DNA of 64,000 nucleotides from Aquimarina algiphila (GTDB lineage: Bacteria > Bacteroidota > Bacteroidia > Flavobacteriales > Flavobacteriaceae), in contig NZ_VLNR01000024.1 in the NCBI RefSeq assembly GCF_007489275.1, forward strand, positions 1 to 64,000, written 5' to 3'. The notes below the pieces were generated by a model. That model was not told where the DNA came from. It made no database searches and saw only the letters and a list, made by a program, of their open reading frames with translations. Made by a program: the position numbers and the translations under genes. This document shows positions 53,825-62,516 of the stretch, piece by piece (the first letter of the stretch is position 1; the number at the start of each line of letters is the position of its first letter).

Positions 53825-54709
53825 TTAGTTTTGAGCAATTTTTAAAAGATGCTCCATTTGTAATGTATCTTTAATCAGCGAATTCTGAATAGGAGCAACT
53901 TTATCATTGTAGTCTACAAGACCATAATCGATTCCTGATACTATTCTCTCTACCCTTTTTCCATGTGCCGCTTCAACTAATCCAGTAATATCATCTGCTA
54001 CTAATTGAGGATCTGGAGCGTCTTCTGTCTCAAAGAAACCTTCAAAATTTTTCAACATTGCATGTGGAGTTTCTTTATGATCTCCGTACTCATTAAATAC
54101 GCCTTGATCTTCTTCTGCTGGACCTGTAAATAAAAGATTCGTCCCAAATGGACCTGGCTCTACAACGCTTACTTCAACACCAAATGGGGCTAACTCATAT
54201 CGTAATGCTTGTGAGTATGCTTCTACAGCATGCTTACTTGCACAATAAATACCAAAATAAGGAAAAGCCAATCTACCAGCTAGTGAGGTTACATTTATAA
54301 TAAGGCCTTCTTTTTGTTTACGCATATATGGCGCTACTGCCTTTGTTGTACGTAAAATCCCAAAGAAATTTGTCTCAAATTGATCTTTGGCTTGTTCTAC
54401 ACTATACGCTTCTGTAATACCTACAAACATATACCCTGCATTATTAATCAAATGATCAATTCTGCCGTCTTCATCTACTATTATCTGTATTGCTTCTGAT
54501 ACCGAATCGTCAAGGTTTACATCCATTTCTACAACAGAAATCTTCAGATTTTCTTGCTGAGCAATTTTTAGTAATTCTTCTTTTTTCAAAGAATTTTTAC
54601 TTTCTACATTTCTCATTGTAGCCCAAACTTTATACCCTTTTCTGGCTAAAGTTAATGCGGATAAATACCCAAATCCACTACTACTTCCTGTAATTACTAC
54701 GTTTTTCAT
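53825..54709 (-). CDS. Short-chain dehydrogenase/reductase (NAD(P)-dependent)
   Basis: 294 residues from the ATG at 54707-54709; the longer frame starts at a TTG. The Rossmann motif VVITGSSSGFG, the NNAGYMFVG segment, the catalytic YCASKHAVE and the PGPFGTNLL end are all present, placing it in the classical SDR group that acts on carbonyl or alcohol substrates. Substrate unknown. The TetR operator overlaps its promoter, so TetR very likely represses it. Head of an operon with AraC and perhaps the SRPBCC/ABM genes. Confidence 0.92.
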   Translation of the reverse strand: MKNVVITGSSSGFGYLSALTLARKGYKVWATMRNVESKNSLKKEELLKIAQQENLKISVVEMDVNLDDSVSEAIQIIVDEDGRIDHLINNAGYMFVGITEAYSVEQAKDQFETNFFGILRTTKAVAPYMRKQKEGLIINVTSLAGRLAFPYFGIYCASKHAVEAYSQALRYELAPFGVEVSVVEPGPFGTNLLFTGPAEEDQGVFNEYGDHKETPHAMLKNFEGFFETEDAPDPQLVADDITGLVEAAHGKRVERIVSGIDYGLVDYNDKVAPIQNSLIKDTLQMEHLLKIAQN

Positions 54710-54730
54710 TTTTCTTTTTTTTAATTTAAT

Positions 54731-54748
54731 CAAAATTAGACCAGTCTA
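54731..54748 (-). promoter_or_regulatory. SDR promoter with overlapping TetR operator
   Basis: On the minus strand TAATTTTG (54731-54738) fits the -7 box. Overlapping its TA is the inverted repeat TAGAC-CA-GTCTA (54737-54748). The same half-sites occur in front of the tetR gene. A repressor bound here would block polymerase. Confidence 0.7.
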
Positions 54749-54769
54749 CTACTAAATATCTAAAAAAAA

Positions 54770-55345
54770 CTAAAGAATGTATTTTGAGACATATTGAATA
54801 AAAACTTCAATAGCATCATTATTTTTTGAAGATTTCATTCTCAAAATAGCTCCTTCCCATCCAGAAAGAATAAAGTTCGACATATCCACAGATGATTTAT
54901 CAGCGCTAATAACACCTGTGTTCTGTCCTTCAATAATACAATCTTCAAAACAAAACTGCCATTTATCCAATTCTGAAGAAATTACTGTACTAAATGATTC
55001 TGAAACATCAGATAACTCCAAACTACAATTCCCTAATAAACATCCTTCTTTGAACCCTTTATCAGAATATACATTCTTCATATCATTAAAGAAAGACAAT
55101 AATCTTTCTCTTGGATTTTTGCTAGTGTCTTTTAAATAGCTATTTAAAATCTTTAATGAATGTTCTGAATAATATTTGATGAGTTGTATTCCAAAATCTT
55201 CCTTACTTTTAAAATAATAATAAAAAGAACCTTTTGGAATCTTCGCAGTTTCCAAAACTTCTAGAATACCCAGGTTATTATATCCTTTTTTTAATACCAA
55301 ATCGGTACCTATTGCTAAAATATTATCTACAGTTTCTTTTTTCAT
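54770..55345 (-). CDS. TetR family transcriptional regulator (NemR-like)
   Basis: 191 residues. The N-terminal helix-turn-helix is LGILEVLETAKIPKGSFYYY followed by FKSKEDF, the standard TetR DNA-binding unit. The C-terminal ligand domain has EGCLLGNCSLELSD, close to the Cys-containing segment of NemR-type electrophile sensors. The operator TAGAC-N-GTCTA stands in front of both this gene and the SDR gene, so it is probably an autoregulated repressor of the SDR/AraC operon, induced by a reactive small molecule (inference). Confidence 0.9.
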   Translation of the reverse strand: MKKETVDNILAIGTDLVLKKGYNNLGILEVLETAKIPKGSFYYYFKSKEDFGIQLIKYYSEHSLKILNSYLKDTSKNPRERLLSFFNDMKNVYSDKGFKEGCLLGNCSLELSDVSESFSTVISSELDKWQFCFEDCIIEGQNTGVISADKSSVDMSNFILSGWEGAILRMKSSKNNDAIEVFIQYVSKYIL

Positions 55346-55353
55346 TTTTATAT

Positions 55354-55376
55354 TAGACCAGTCGTCTACAAAGATA
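55354..55376 (-). promoter_or_regulatory. tetR promoter with operator
   Basis: On the minus strand TATCTTTG (55369-55376) is a perfect TAnnTTTG box with a TTG 19 bp further upstream. Directly after it stands the inverted repeat TAGAC-GACTG-GTCTA (55354-55368), 9 bp before the tetR start. Confidence 0.7.
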
Positions 55377-55498
55377 GGAACTATTTTAAAACCAACAATT
55401 TTTTGTTCTGTTTTTTTACATTATTCAAAATTATAGGATCAAAAACAACTCATTCAATTCCTTGGTTCTATGAATTTTACAAGCTTTAGGTCAATATA

Positions 55499-55980
55499 TC
55501 AAAGGCGTTCTATTTTACAGATAAAACAACATGCCTCAGAATTCCTGGCGTGTAAATAGGAGATATTATGATGATTTTTAAATATTTTTTCGATCAACTC
55601 ATCAACATCTTCATCACCAACTAATTTTGTAAATACCATTTTTTGCTCTTGATTATACCCTATCAAAGACAAAGGGAAATTATCCCTATCTTTTTTATAC
55701 CAGGCGGAAAATTGTAAATATCTTCATAAGCTTTAACAGGTTTTTTATGAATAAATACAGGTCCGGGTTGATCAAAGGCATTTTTGATATCAAATGGACT
55801 ATGTCTAAACACCAATCTTATATCTTTTCCTATTTCAAATGGTTGAAGAGAAACTCGGCAAGGTCCAGCTCCTGTCGATAGCTGTTCCATAACCTCTAGA
55901 CCATAGTCATCTTTTTTTTCTGTTTTTATCTGCAAAGCATATTCCTCAGAAAGGGGAACAATTTTAAAATTTCTCATCAA
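55499..55980 (-). pseudogene. DUF1203 family gene broken by a frameshift
   Basis: The first 100 codons (start at 55980) encode a DUF1203-like protein (LSTGAGPCRVSLQPFEIGKD, GPVFIHKKPVKAYEDI). At the run of six T/A at 55691-55696 the frame goes off and ends at 55663. The other frame continues the family without a break: DNFPLSLIGYNQEQKMVFTK, then ISYLHARNSEACCFICKIER, to a stop at 55499. One extra A in the run would restore a full protein of about 160 residues. It is either a real frameshift, a phase-variable tract or a sequencing error. Confidence 0.8.
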
Positions 55981-56080
55981 TAATAGATTTATACATTATA
56001 CCGTAAATGTAGTATCGGCTTCATATGTATAAAATCCGGATCTTGCTATATATTGAAAAGATAATACCATCATATGTTCT

Positions 56081-58009
56081 TTATTCTAATGTATATATCA
56101 CCTTATTTCCTGAAAACTCTGCAAAAACACCTTTAAACATACCATTTACATGTTTAATAAGATGATCTGATGATATTAAGTTTATTTTTTGAGGTTGAAT
56201 TACAGAAAAACGTATGTTCTTTTCCTGGAGTACTAGCTCTACAAAACGATCTGAAATTTGGCTTTTAACCTTATTTTTCCCATCATTAATAAGCATTGGC
56301 CACGAAATACGTTTTTTTCCTTCAAAACCTTTGAACTCGGTTTCAACGATTATTTTATGGTCTTTTATTGAAATGATTTCGGTAATAGATTGTGATTTTT
56401 CAGGAGCTATGTCATAGGTAATTTTAAACTCCACACTGTGAGTGTTTTCTTCTAAAATCTCAACATTAGACGGGTCCATTTTAAGCTCGGCTAAGGAACT
56501 CCAAGTACCATCAGAGTTTTCCCATAAAGGTCCTGTAGCCATATATGTATTTTCCCCACTAAAGAGAGGTGCGATCCCATTTGAAGGACCTAACTGGGGA
56601 TGTCCTCCTTTGATATGTGATCGAATAATTCCTGTTGGGTTATATTTTTGATCTCCATTAGTCTCATATTCCAGATAGGTTCCGTTGGCATTTGCAAATA
56701 TTTTATGAAACGGTTTTAATATTGGAATTACGAATCCTCCTATATCCGAAGGAGCAGGTAATTCATTTATTTCATCATTAGAGAATTGCCATGCCTGAGC
56801 TAGCATCGAAGTTGCTAACATATTATAGCAAGTGTGTACAGAATATCTTTCGTATCCATGTTTATTTTCTATCGGAAATCTGTTTTTTACAATATAACCA
56901 GAACCATCTTCTCTTATCCATTGTTTAATAGAATTAAGAGATAACATCGCTGCTCTTTTAAAAGCACCTGCTTCTTCTTTTTTTCCTAAATCTGAATATG
57001 CTGAAGCATAAATTTCAAACAAAACACATTGTTCTGCTTCATTCCAAATATGGTGACTACTTCTATACCCTGCCGGAAGCTCTCCAAAAGGAGATTGAAG
57101 GAACATTGATGTCCATGCACCTCTCCATAGGTTATCTTGTAATACTTCGGCATGTTTTCCTTTATATCCTAGTTGTAAGACCCCTGCTAAATAATGTCGG
57201 GCAAAAAGATCGTATGATAAAGGATTTCCTCCTTCATTATACATTCCCGAGTTCGTGAAATTAGAAAGTTGGAAGCCTAACATCCTCTCTACATACTCAT
57301 GAGAGGTAAACTTATTTTTAGCTCTTAAAAATTCTCCAGAGGCATGCACCAAAATCCAATTCATTGCCTTTTCTTTATTATAAAAAGCATATAATTTGGA
57401 AATGTCGATGGATTTTAAACTTGTATTCCAGGAATTTAAAACCTCTTTATTTACAAAAGGTTTAAAGTTTTCGTAAGCTAACATCACTGGCCAAGTGTAA
57501 AAATCTCCATGATTTCCATTCACTCGATTGTTAACCATATCGTTTAATGATTCAGTTAATGCTTTTACACCACTTTCAAAAAGAGGATCTGTTTTTTTTA
57601 ATTTTCCTGAAAAAGCTAACACTGCTACACTATGTGCAAAACAGGGGGTGGTATAATATTTTTCAACTTTTTCGACAGGGTCAATAATGCGACCTTTGCT
57701 ATTTTGATATTTTAGCATGGCACGCACTTGCTTTTCGATAATTTCTAGATAATCATTCCTCTTCAACCCTGTAAGTTTAAAATCATTAAGATTATCTTGG
57801 TTTTTTAAAAACCTATTAATTTTTCCTGATAGCGGATGAGCCTCATTACGAATAGTGGTACTTTGTACTACTTGAGGGATCAATCTGTTTGCTTTTTTAA
57901 TATTCTCTTTAGAAATAGTTTTATTTTGGTTTTGACCATTTAAAAAACTACTACAAGAAACTATAGTCAAAAAAAACGATAATAAAGAGATTTGTGATGC
58001 TCTTTTCAT
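56081..58009 (-). CDS. Secreted lipoprotein resembling a polysaccharide lyase
   Basis: 642 residues. Lipoprotein signal peptide (FLTIVSCSS). About 60-410 is a helical domain with toroid-type features (GDFYTWPVMLAYENF, NEGGNPLSYDLFARHYLAG, GYRSSHHIWNEAEQCVLFEI), followed by a C-terminal beta-sandwich (about 420-642). This two-domain layout is that of several (alpha/alpha)-toroid polysaccharide lyases that act on uronate polymers. I cannot assign a family. It ends the operon of GH105, kduI, kduD and an Nramp-like transporter, 12 bp after the latter, which supports a role in cutting a uronic-acid polysaccharide outside the cell. Confidence 0.65.
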   Translation of the reverse strand: MKRASQISLLSFFLTIVSCSSFLNGQNQNKTISKENIKKANRLIPQVVQSTTIRNEAHPLSGKINRFLKNQDNLNDFKLTGLKRNDYLEIIEKQVRAMLKYQNSKGRIIDPVEKVEKYYTTPCFAHSVAVLAFSGKLKKTDPLFESGVKALTESLNDMVNNRVNGNHGDFYTWPVMLAYENFKPFVNKEVLNSWNTSLKSIDISKLYAFYNKEKAMNWILVHASGEFLRAKNKFTSHEYVERMLGFQLSNFTNSGMYNEGGNPLSYDLFARHYLAGVLQLGYKGKHAEVLQDNLWRGAWTSMFLQSPFGELPAGYRSSHHIWNEAEQCVLFEIYASAYSDLGKKEEAGAFKRAAMLSLNSIKQWIREDGSGYIVKNRFPIENKHGYERYSVHTCYNMLATSMLAQAWQFSNDEINELPAPSDIGGFVIPILKPFHKIFANANGTYLEYETNGDQKYNPTGIIRSHIKGGHPQLGPSNGIAPLFSGENTYMATGPLWENSDGTWSSLAELKMDPSNVEILEENTHSVEFKITYDIAPEKSQSITEIISIKDHKIIVETEFKGFEGKKRISWPMLINDGKNKVKSQISDRFVELVLQEKNIRFSVIQPQKINLISSDHLIKHVNGMFKGVFAEFSGNKVIYTLE

Positions 58010-58021
58010 GGGGACTTTAGT

Positions 58022-59269
58022 TTAAATATTAGCGAGGTCTTTTAGTAAACCTTCAACACCTAAGCTACTAACATACAACGTAAATGCCATAATCAATATC
58101 AATATAATGATGTCATGTATTTTGTTTACATTCGATTTCATTAGTGACTTTTTACAAGTTAAGTAAAATACAGACCCTATAGTTATGGGTAATACTATGG
58201 CTATACTAGCTTGCGATAGCATTAAAATAAATACAGGTCTAAAACCTAGACCTATCCCTAAAATACTTGATAATGTTAAAAGTAATACGATTACTCGAGA
58301 ACTTACTGTTTTTGTATTTCTTTCCTGTTCTTTATAATCTATAATGAGCCACGGAATTACAAGCGTATTGGGGAGGTGAGAAGATAAACCCGCGGCAAGA
58401 ATACCTATAACAAAAACCCCTAGAGCGGCTTTACCAGCAATAGGTTCCATTAAAGGAATCATTTCTGCAACATTATTTAAGCTTAAACCTTTAACATGTA
58501 AAGTCGAAGCAGCGGTAATTAGTATAGCAGAACTAATAATAAACATTAAAGAGGCACTTACAAATGCATCACGTTTCTGCAGTTTATTGTCTGACATATC
58601 CCAACCTGTGTCCTTTACAATTTGTGACCGAATTACAAAGGCAAATACCGACACTGTAGTTCCCACCATACCAGCTATAATAATAAATGGACTATTATCA
58701 CTACCTTCTGCAGTTTGTGGAAATCTTGGAATAAACCCTTTTACCAACTTGGATATAGATGGAAAATTTATAAACATGGTAGTAACAAAAGCTAAAGCCA
58801 TAATTGCTACCAAAATGGCTAAAACCTTTTCGAAGAACTCATAATTTCCAAACCAAATAAGAACATAAATTAACACTCCAATTAAGATTGCCCACGATAA
58901 AGATGAAATATTCCATGGCAAAACAGCTTCTGACCATTCTGCCATTACATCTGCCATAATGCCCAACAAGCCAGTAAGCGCACTAACTATTATAGTAGAT
59001 AAGGCAACAATTAACACAATTGCTAAAGCGGGGTGGATGTGTTTTTTAATCCCTTGAATAACGGTTTCTTTAGTCACCATAGTATAGCGACTAAAAAGCG
59101 TAATTAAATAATACGTCATAACACAACTTACTAGAACAGTCCACAGAAGATCTAGACCAAAATTAGCCCCAGCTTTAGACATAGAAGTTACACTTCCTGT
59201 TCCGACATTATATCCTATTAAGAATATTCCCGGTAAAACACTGACTAGTATTTTTTTGAATTTTGACAT
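58022..59269 (-). CDS. Nramp-fold transporter lacking the metal-binding motifs
   Basis: 415 residues, eleven predicted helices, with the Nramp pattern (GTGSVTSMSKAGANFGLDL near the start). The metal-binding DPGN of helix 1 reads NVGT (Asn21-Thr24), and the MPH of helix 6 reads SVF (207-209), so neither metal site is present. True Mn/Fe transport is therefore unlikely. Its place between kduD and a lyase-like gene suggests import of a uronate, or of another substrate of this pathway; the substrate cannot be named from sequence. It lies 124 bp after kduD and 12 bp before the lyase-like gene. Confidence 0.8.
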   Translation of the reverse strand: MSKFKKILVSVLPGIFLIGYNVGTGSVTSMSKAGANFGLDLLWTVLVSCVMTYYLITLFSRYTMVTKETVIQGIKKHIHPALAIVLIVALSTIIVSALTGLLGIMADVMAEWSEAVLPWNISSLSWAILIGVLIYVLIWFGNYEFFEKVLAILVAIMALAFVTTMFINFPSISKLVKGFIPRFPQTAEGSDNSPFIIIAGMVGTTVSVFAFVIRSQIVKDTGWDMSDNKLQKRDAFVSASLMFIISSAILITAASTLHVKGLSLNNVAEMIPLMEPIAGKAALGVFVIGILAAGLSSHLPNTLVIPWLIIDYKEQERNTKTVSSRVIVLLLTLSSILGIGLGFRPVFILMLSQASIAIVLPITIGSVFYLTCKKSLMKSNVNKIHDIIILILIMAFTLYVSSLGVEGLLKDLANI

Positions 59270-59293
59270 ATTAACTTTTTTAGGAAAGAAAAT

Positions 59294-59328
59294 ACCGTTT
59301 CAAATCTAAAACGGTTTTTCTTTTTTTG
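59294..59328. terminator. Hairpin between kduD and the Nramp-like gene
   Basis: ACCGTTT (59294-59300) pairs with AAACGGT (59309-59315) around 8 nt. The T-run is on the plus-strand side (59316-59327), so as a minus-strand terminator it would be weak; it may reduce rather than stop read-through within the operon. Confidence 0.4.
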
Positions 59329-59393
59329 TATTTAAAATAAAAGGCTAATCTGTTATGGAATAATTTTTTGAGATAGTTCGTTTTTGTTGTTAG

Positions 59394-60191
59394 TTAATTA
59401 TTCTCGTTTTCCATGTACCCCATATTAGCTGTAATACCGCCATCTACATAAATGATTTGTCCATTAATAAAATCTCCTGCTTTTGAAGACAATAAAATAG
59501 CAGTACCAGATAAGTCTTCTACAACACCCCATCGTGCAGCAGGGGTTCTTGTCATTATTAAGTTATTAAATGGATGTCCTTTACTAGCATATTCTTCGGT
59601 CTTTGCAGTTTTGATATATCCCGGTGCAATACCATTGACCTGGATGTTGTGTTTACCCCATTCTACGCACATATTTTTGGTAAGCATAGCTAAACCGCCT
59701 TTTGCAGAAGCATAGGCCGAAACCGAGTTGCGACCATACGTACTCATTAAGGAACAAATGTTGACTATTTTTCCTTCTTTTTTGGTAATCATATCAGGAA
59801 CTACAGCTTTTGAGACTAAAAATGTAGAAACAAGATTGATATCTAAAACTTCCTTGAAATCCTTTTCTTCCATTTCTAAAATTGGTGTACGCTTAATAAT
59901 TCCAGCGTTATTGATAAGAATATCAATAGAACCTATTTCTTTTTTTATAGTTTTGATACTTACGTTTACTGCTTTTTCATCACTGACATCAAAAGCAATA
60001 GCAAATACATCAAATCCTTTTTCTTTAAAATCTTTTTTTGCTTGGTCCAGTTTTTCTTTGGATCTTCCATTGATGCAGACTTTAGCACCAGCTTGTGCTA
60101 AACTAAGTGCTAAATCTTTTCCTATTCCGTCTGAACCTCCTGTAACTAAAGCAACTTTGTTATCTAATTTGAAACTATCTAAAATCCCCAT
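59394..60191 (-). CDS. kduD: 2-deoxy-D-gluconate 3-dehydrogenase family SDR
   Basis: 265 residues. Classical SDR: VTGGSDGIG (residues 16-24), NNAG, catalytic Tyr160 and Lys164 in SAYASAKGG, and IAPGYIKTAKTEEY as in KduD and gluconate 5-dehydrogenases. In this pathway it reduces 2,5-diketo-3-deoxygluconate to 2-keto-3-deoxygluconate. Its ATG lies one base after the kduI stop, and kduI-kduD is the standard pair. A gluconate 5-dehydrogenase role is the only close alternative. Confidence 0.9.
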   Translation of the reverse strand: MGILDSFKLDNKVALVTGGSDGIGKDLALSLAQAGAKVCINGRSKEKLDQAKKDFKEKGFDVFAIAFDVSDEKAVNVSIKTIKKEIGSIDILINNAGIIKRTPILEMEEKDFKEVLDINLVSTFLVSKAVVPDMITKKEGKIVNICSLMSTYGRNSVSAYASAKGGLAMLTKNMCVEWGKHNIQVNGIAPGYIKTAKTEEYASKGHPFNNLIMTRTPAARWGVVEDLSGTAILLSSKAGDFINGQIIYVDGGITANMGYMENENN

Positions 60192-60192
60192 A

Positions 60193-61038
60193 TTATTTCA
60201 ATTCTATTGCTTTTATAGCATCCATATCTGTGAAGTCTAAGTTTTCGCCAGCCATTCCCCAAACAAAGCTATAGCTCGAAGTTCCAGAAGCACAGTGTAT
60301 AGACCAAGGTGGAGAAATAACTGCTTGCTCGTTGGTCATCCAAATATGTCTGGTTTGTGTAGCTTCGCCCATAAAATGACTAATCGCATGATTTTTAGGA
60401 AGATCTATATATAAGTATACTTCCATACGGCGATTATGCGTATGTGGGGGCATCGTATTCCAAATACTACCGGGTTTTAGTTTTGTAATCCCCATTTGTA
60501 ACTGACAAGTTTGTACACTCGCCGCAACGATGTATTGGAAGATTTGACGCTCATTAGCGTCATTCGAATTTCCTAGATCTAAAGTAATTCTGTCTTTAAG
60601 CTCAATCTTTTTTATAGGATAAGCTTGATGAGCAGGGGCAGAATTAATATAAAATTTAGCAGGGTTACTGCCAGATTTACTTTTTAAGATTATAGACTTG
60701 GTATTTTTTCCAATATAAATTCCTTCCATAGGAAGTAGAACGATTTCTTTTCCATCTACCTCTACAATTCCTTCTCCTCCTATATTGATCATTCCAACTT
60801 CTCTACGATCACAAAAGTGTGATGCTTTAAGTGGATCGATAGGATCTAATGATAGTGATTTTGAAACTGGAACAGCACCACCTGCGATAAAGCGGTCGTT
60901 CATAGTATACGTCAATACTATTTTATCTGTTTCAAAGTTTTTTTCAATTAAAAACTGTTCTCTAAGTCTATCGGTGTCATAATTTTTTACATCGGCTGGA
61001 TGTGCCGCGTAACGTTCTTCATAAGTGATATGATCCAT
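60193..61038 (-). CDS. kduI: 5-dehydro-4-deoxy-D-glucuronate isomerase
   Basis: 281 residues, the usual KduI length. It is a cupin enzyme that isomerises 4-deoxy-5-keto-uronate to 2,5-diketo-3-deoxygluconate. Zinc ligands in the cupin motif PPHTHNRRMEVYLY (His-x-His, Glu) and a later His are visible, and SHFMGEATQTRHIWM with SPPWSIHCASGT match the family. Co-transcribed with kduD (1 bp) and the GH105 gene (4 bp). Confidence 0.95.
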   Translation of the reverse strand: MDHITYEERYAAHPADVKNYDTDRLREQFLIEKNFETDKIVLTYTMNDRFIAGGAVPVSKSLSLDPIDPLKASHFCDRREVGMINIGGEGIVEVDGKEIVLLPMEGIYIGKNTKSIILKSKSGSNPAKFYINSAPAHQAYPIKKIELKDRITLDLGNSNDANERQIFQYIVAASVQTCQLQMGITKLKPGSIWNTMPPHTHNRRMEVYLYIDLPKNHAISHFMGEATQTRHIWMTNEQAVISPPWSIHCASGTSSYSFVWGMAGENLDFTDMDAIKAIELK

Positions 61039-61042
61039 TTTC

Positions 61043-62167
61043 TTATTTTCCTTTAAGGTTCATTTTATACATTTCACTAGCTGCTAATAAGAACGTTCCC
61101 GTAACATATTCGTGAGAATCGTCTTTAGAAAGATTTACGGGTTGGTCTCCTACCAATTGTCCCCATTGTACTTTTCCTTCTTTACTAATTTCATCAGTCA
61201 CAGATTTCCATGCTTTTTTAACTATAGGTAAGTACTCTTCTTTATTTAAAATTCCATTATTTATACCATAAGCAAGTCCATAGATAAAGAAGCTGGTTCC
61301 ACTTGTTTCTTTAAAAGGTGCATGATCTGGATTTGCTAAGTTTGGATACCAAAACCCTTCTTTAGCTTGACATTCTTTTAAAGCTGCTGCCATACTTTTA
61401 AGTACGGATTCATAGCGCTTATAATTACCGTGCTCCATTGGTAAATACTCTAAAATTCTTGCAATACCAGCCATAGCCCAACCATTCCCTCTCGACCATA
61501 CTATTTTTTTGCCATTTTTGTTTGAAGGAAAAAAGCGTTTATCTCTATAAAACAGATTAGTATCTGTATTGTATAATTTACCATAAACATCCCAAAACAT
61601 AGCATCCATCCAGTCAGAATATTTTTGATCTCCAGTAACATTATACAGCATCGCTAAGGTCGGTGGCCCTGTAAATAAAGCATCTACATATCGTGTGCCA
61701 TTTTCATAATACCATTGATGCGGGTTCCCTTTTGGATTTCTAAGATTTGGATTATCTAAATGGTCAATAACTCCTCTGATCTTACTCTTTTCTGGTTTTG
61801 CCATATAAGACTGAATCATAGATTGTCCTACAGTTAATAAATTAGCTCCACTTGCAGGGTGCACTGGAGGTAGTGTGGGTACTTTCCATTTTAAAGATGT
61901 ACATAATTTATCTGTTTGCTCTAAATAGGTTTTATCTTCTGTTGCAAAATAACACGCCATTACCCCAGCATAATACGTTCCTCGTATCCAATTATCATCA
62001 TACTCTTTCCAAGGGTGATTTAATTGATACGTATTTACTCTATCTATAAGCTCCTTAATTTGAGGTCGCTCATAAATAGATTGTGCCATAAGGTTAGATG
62101 CTACGAAAAGAATCACGAAGAATATCGCAAATGTTTTAGTAGTAAAATTTAGCATTCCTTTTTTCAT
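61043..62167 (-). CDS. Unsaturated glucuronyl/rhamnogalacturonyl hydrolase (GH105)
   Basis: 374 residues with a cleavable signal peptide (AIFFVILFVASNLMAQ). The (alpha/alpha)6-barrel family signs are present: DDNWIRGTYYAGVMACYFAT, WYYENGTRYVDALFTGPPTL, VWSRGNGWAMAG and ETSGTSFFIYGLAYGIN. GH105 (and the related GH88) enzymes hydrate the C4-C5 double bond of uronosyl oligosaccharides made by lyases, releasing a 4-deoxy-5-keto-uronate for KduI. Substrate (pectin, ulvan or other) is not decidable. It leads the operon with kduI, kduD, the Nramp-like and lyase-like genes. Confidence 0.9.
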   Translation of the reverse strand: MKKGMLNFTTKTFAIFFVILFVASNLMAQSIYERPQIKELIDRVNTYQLNHPWKEYDDNWIRGTYYAGVMACYFATEDKTYLEQTDKLCTSLKWKVPTLPPVHPASGANLLTVGQSMIQSYMAKPEKSKIRGVIDHLDNPNLRNPKGNPHQWYYENGTRYVDALFTGPPTLAMLYNVTGDQKYSDWMDAMFWDVYGKLYNTDTNLFYRDKRFFPSNKNGKKIVWSRGNGWAMAGIARILEYLPMEHGNYKRYESVLKSMAAALKECQAKEGFWYPNLANPDHAPFKETSGTSFFIYGLAYGINNGILNKEEYLPIVKKAWKSVTDEISKEGKVQWGQLVGDQPVNLSKDDSHEYVTGTFLLAASEMYKMNLKGK

Positions 62168-62516
62168 TATGGTTTATTTATTATTTGACAATTATGATGC
62201 TATAGTATTCTTAATTAGATTCTTTAATTTATTACAGGAATCATTTTACTCCAGAATTACATCAAGAAAGAATAGTACAAACTTAGGGTTAGCGTGTTCT
62301 TAGTAGTATATAGATTTTGATATGTTATATATTAATATTATCATTTTACATCTGCTCACTCATTATTTTGATAATATTCATGTATTTCTTAGGGAGAGAT
62401 TTCTAAAATATATTCTGGGCAGAAGGTAAATACCGAAAAGTCAACATGCTTTATTATAATTTACTTTTACGAGCTGCTACTAGTCAAATCCTAATACTTT
62501 TATGCCTTAAACCAAT
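62168..62516. other. Intergenic region between the GH105 operon and the AraC gene
   Basis: 349 bp without a gene. The box at 62278-62285 may be the GH105 promoter with a leader of about 110 nt. No hairpin terminator for the AraC gene is obvious. Confidence 0.5.
62278..62285 (-). promoter_or_regulatory. Candidate -7 box of the GH105-kduID operon
   Basis: TAAGTTTG on the minus strand fits TAnnTTTG; no TTG -33 box is visible, as for activator-dependent promoters. The AraC gene just upstream is a candidate activator. Confidence 0.35.

Noticed and set aside
59728..60240. A 170-codon plus-strand frame opposite kduD
   Set aside because: kduD is complete with all SDR motifs; the antisense translation is Ser/Leu-rich and has no start context or family.
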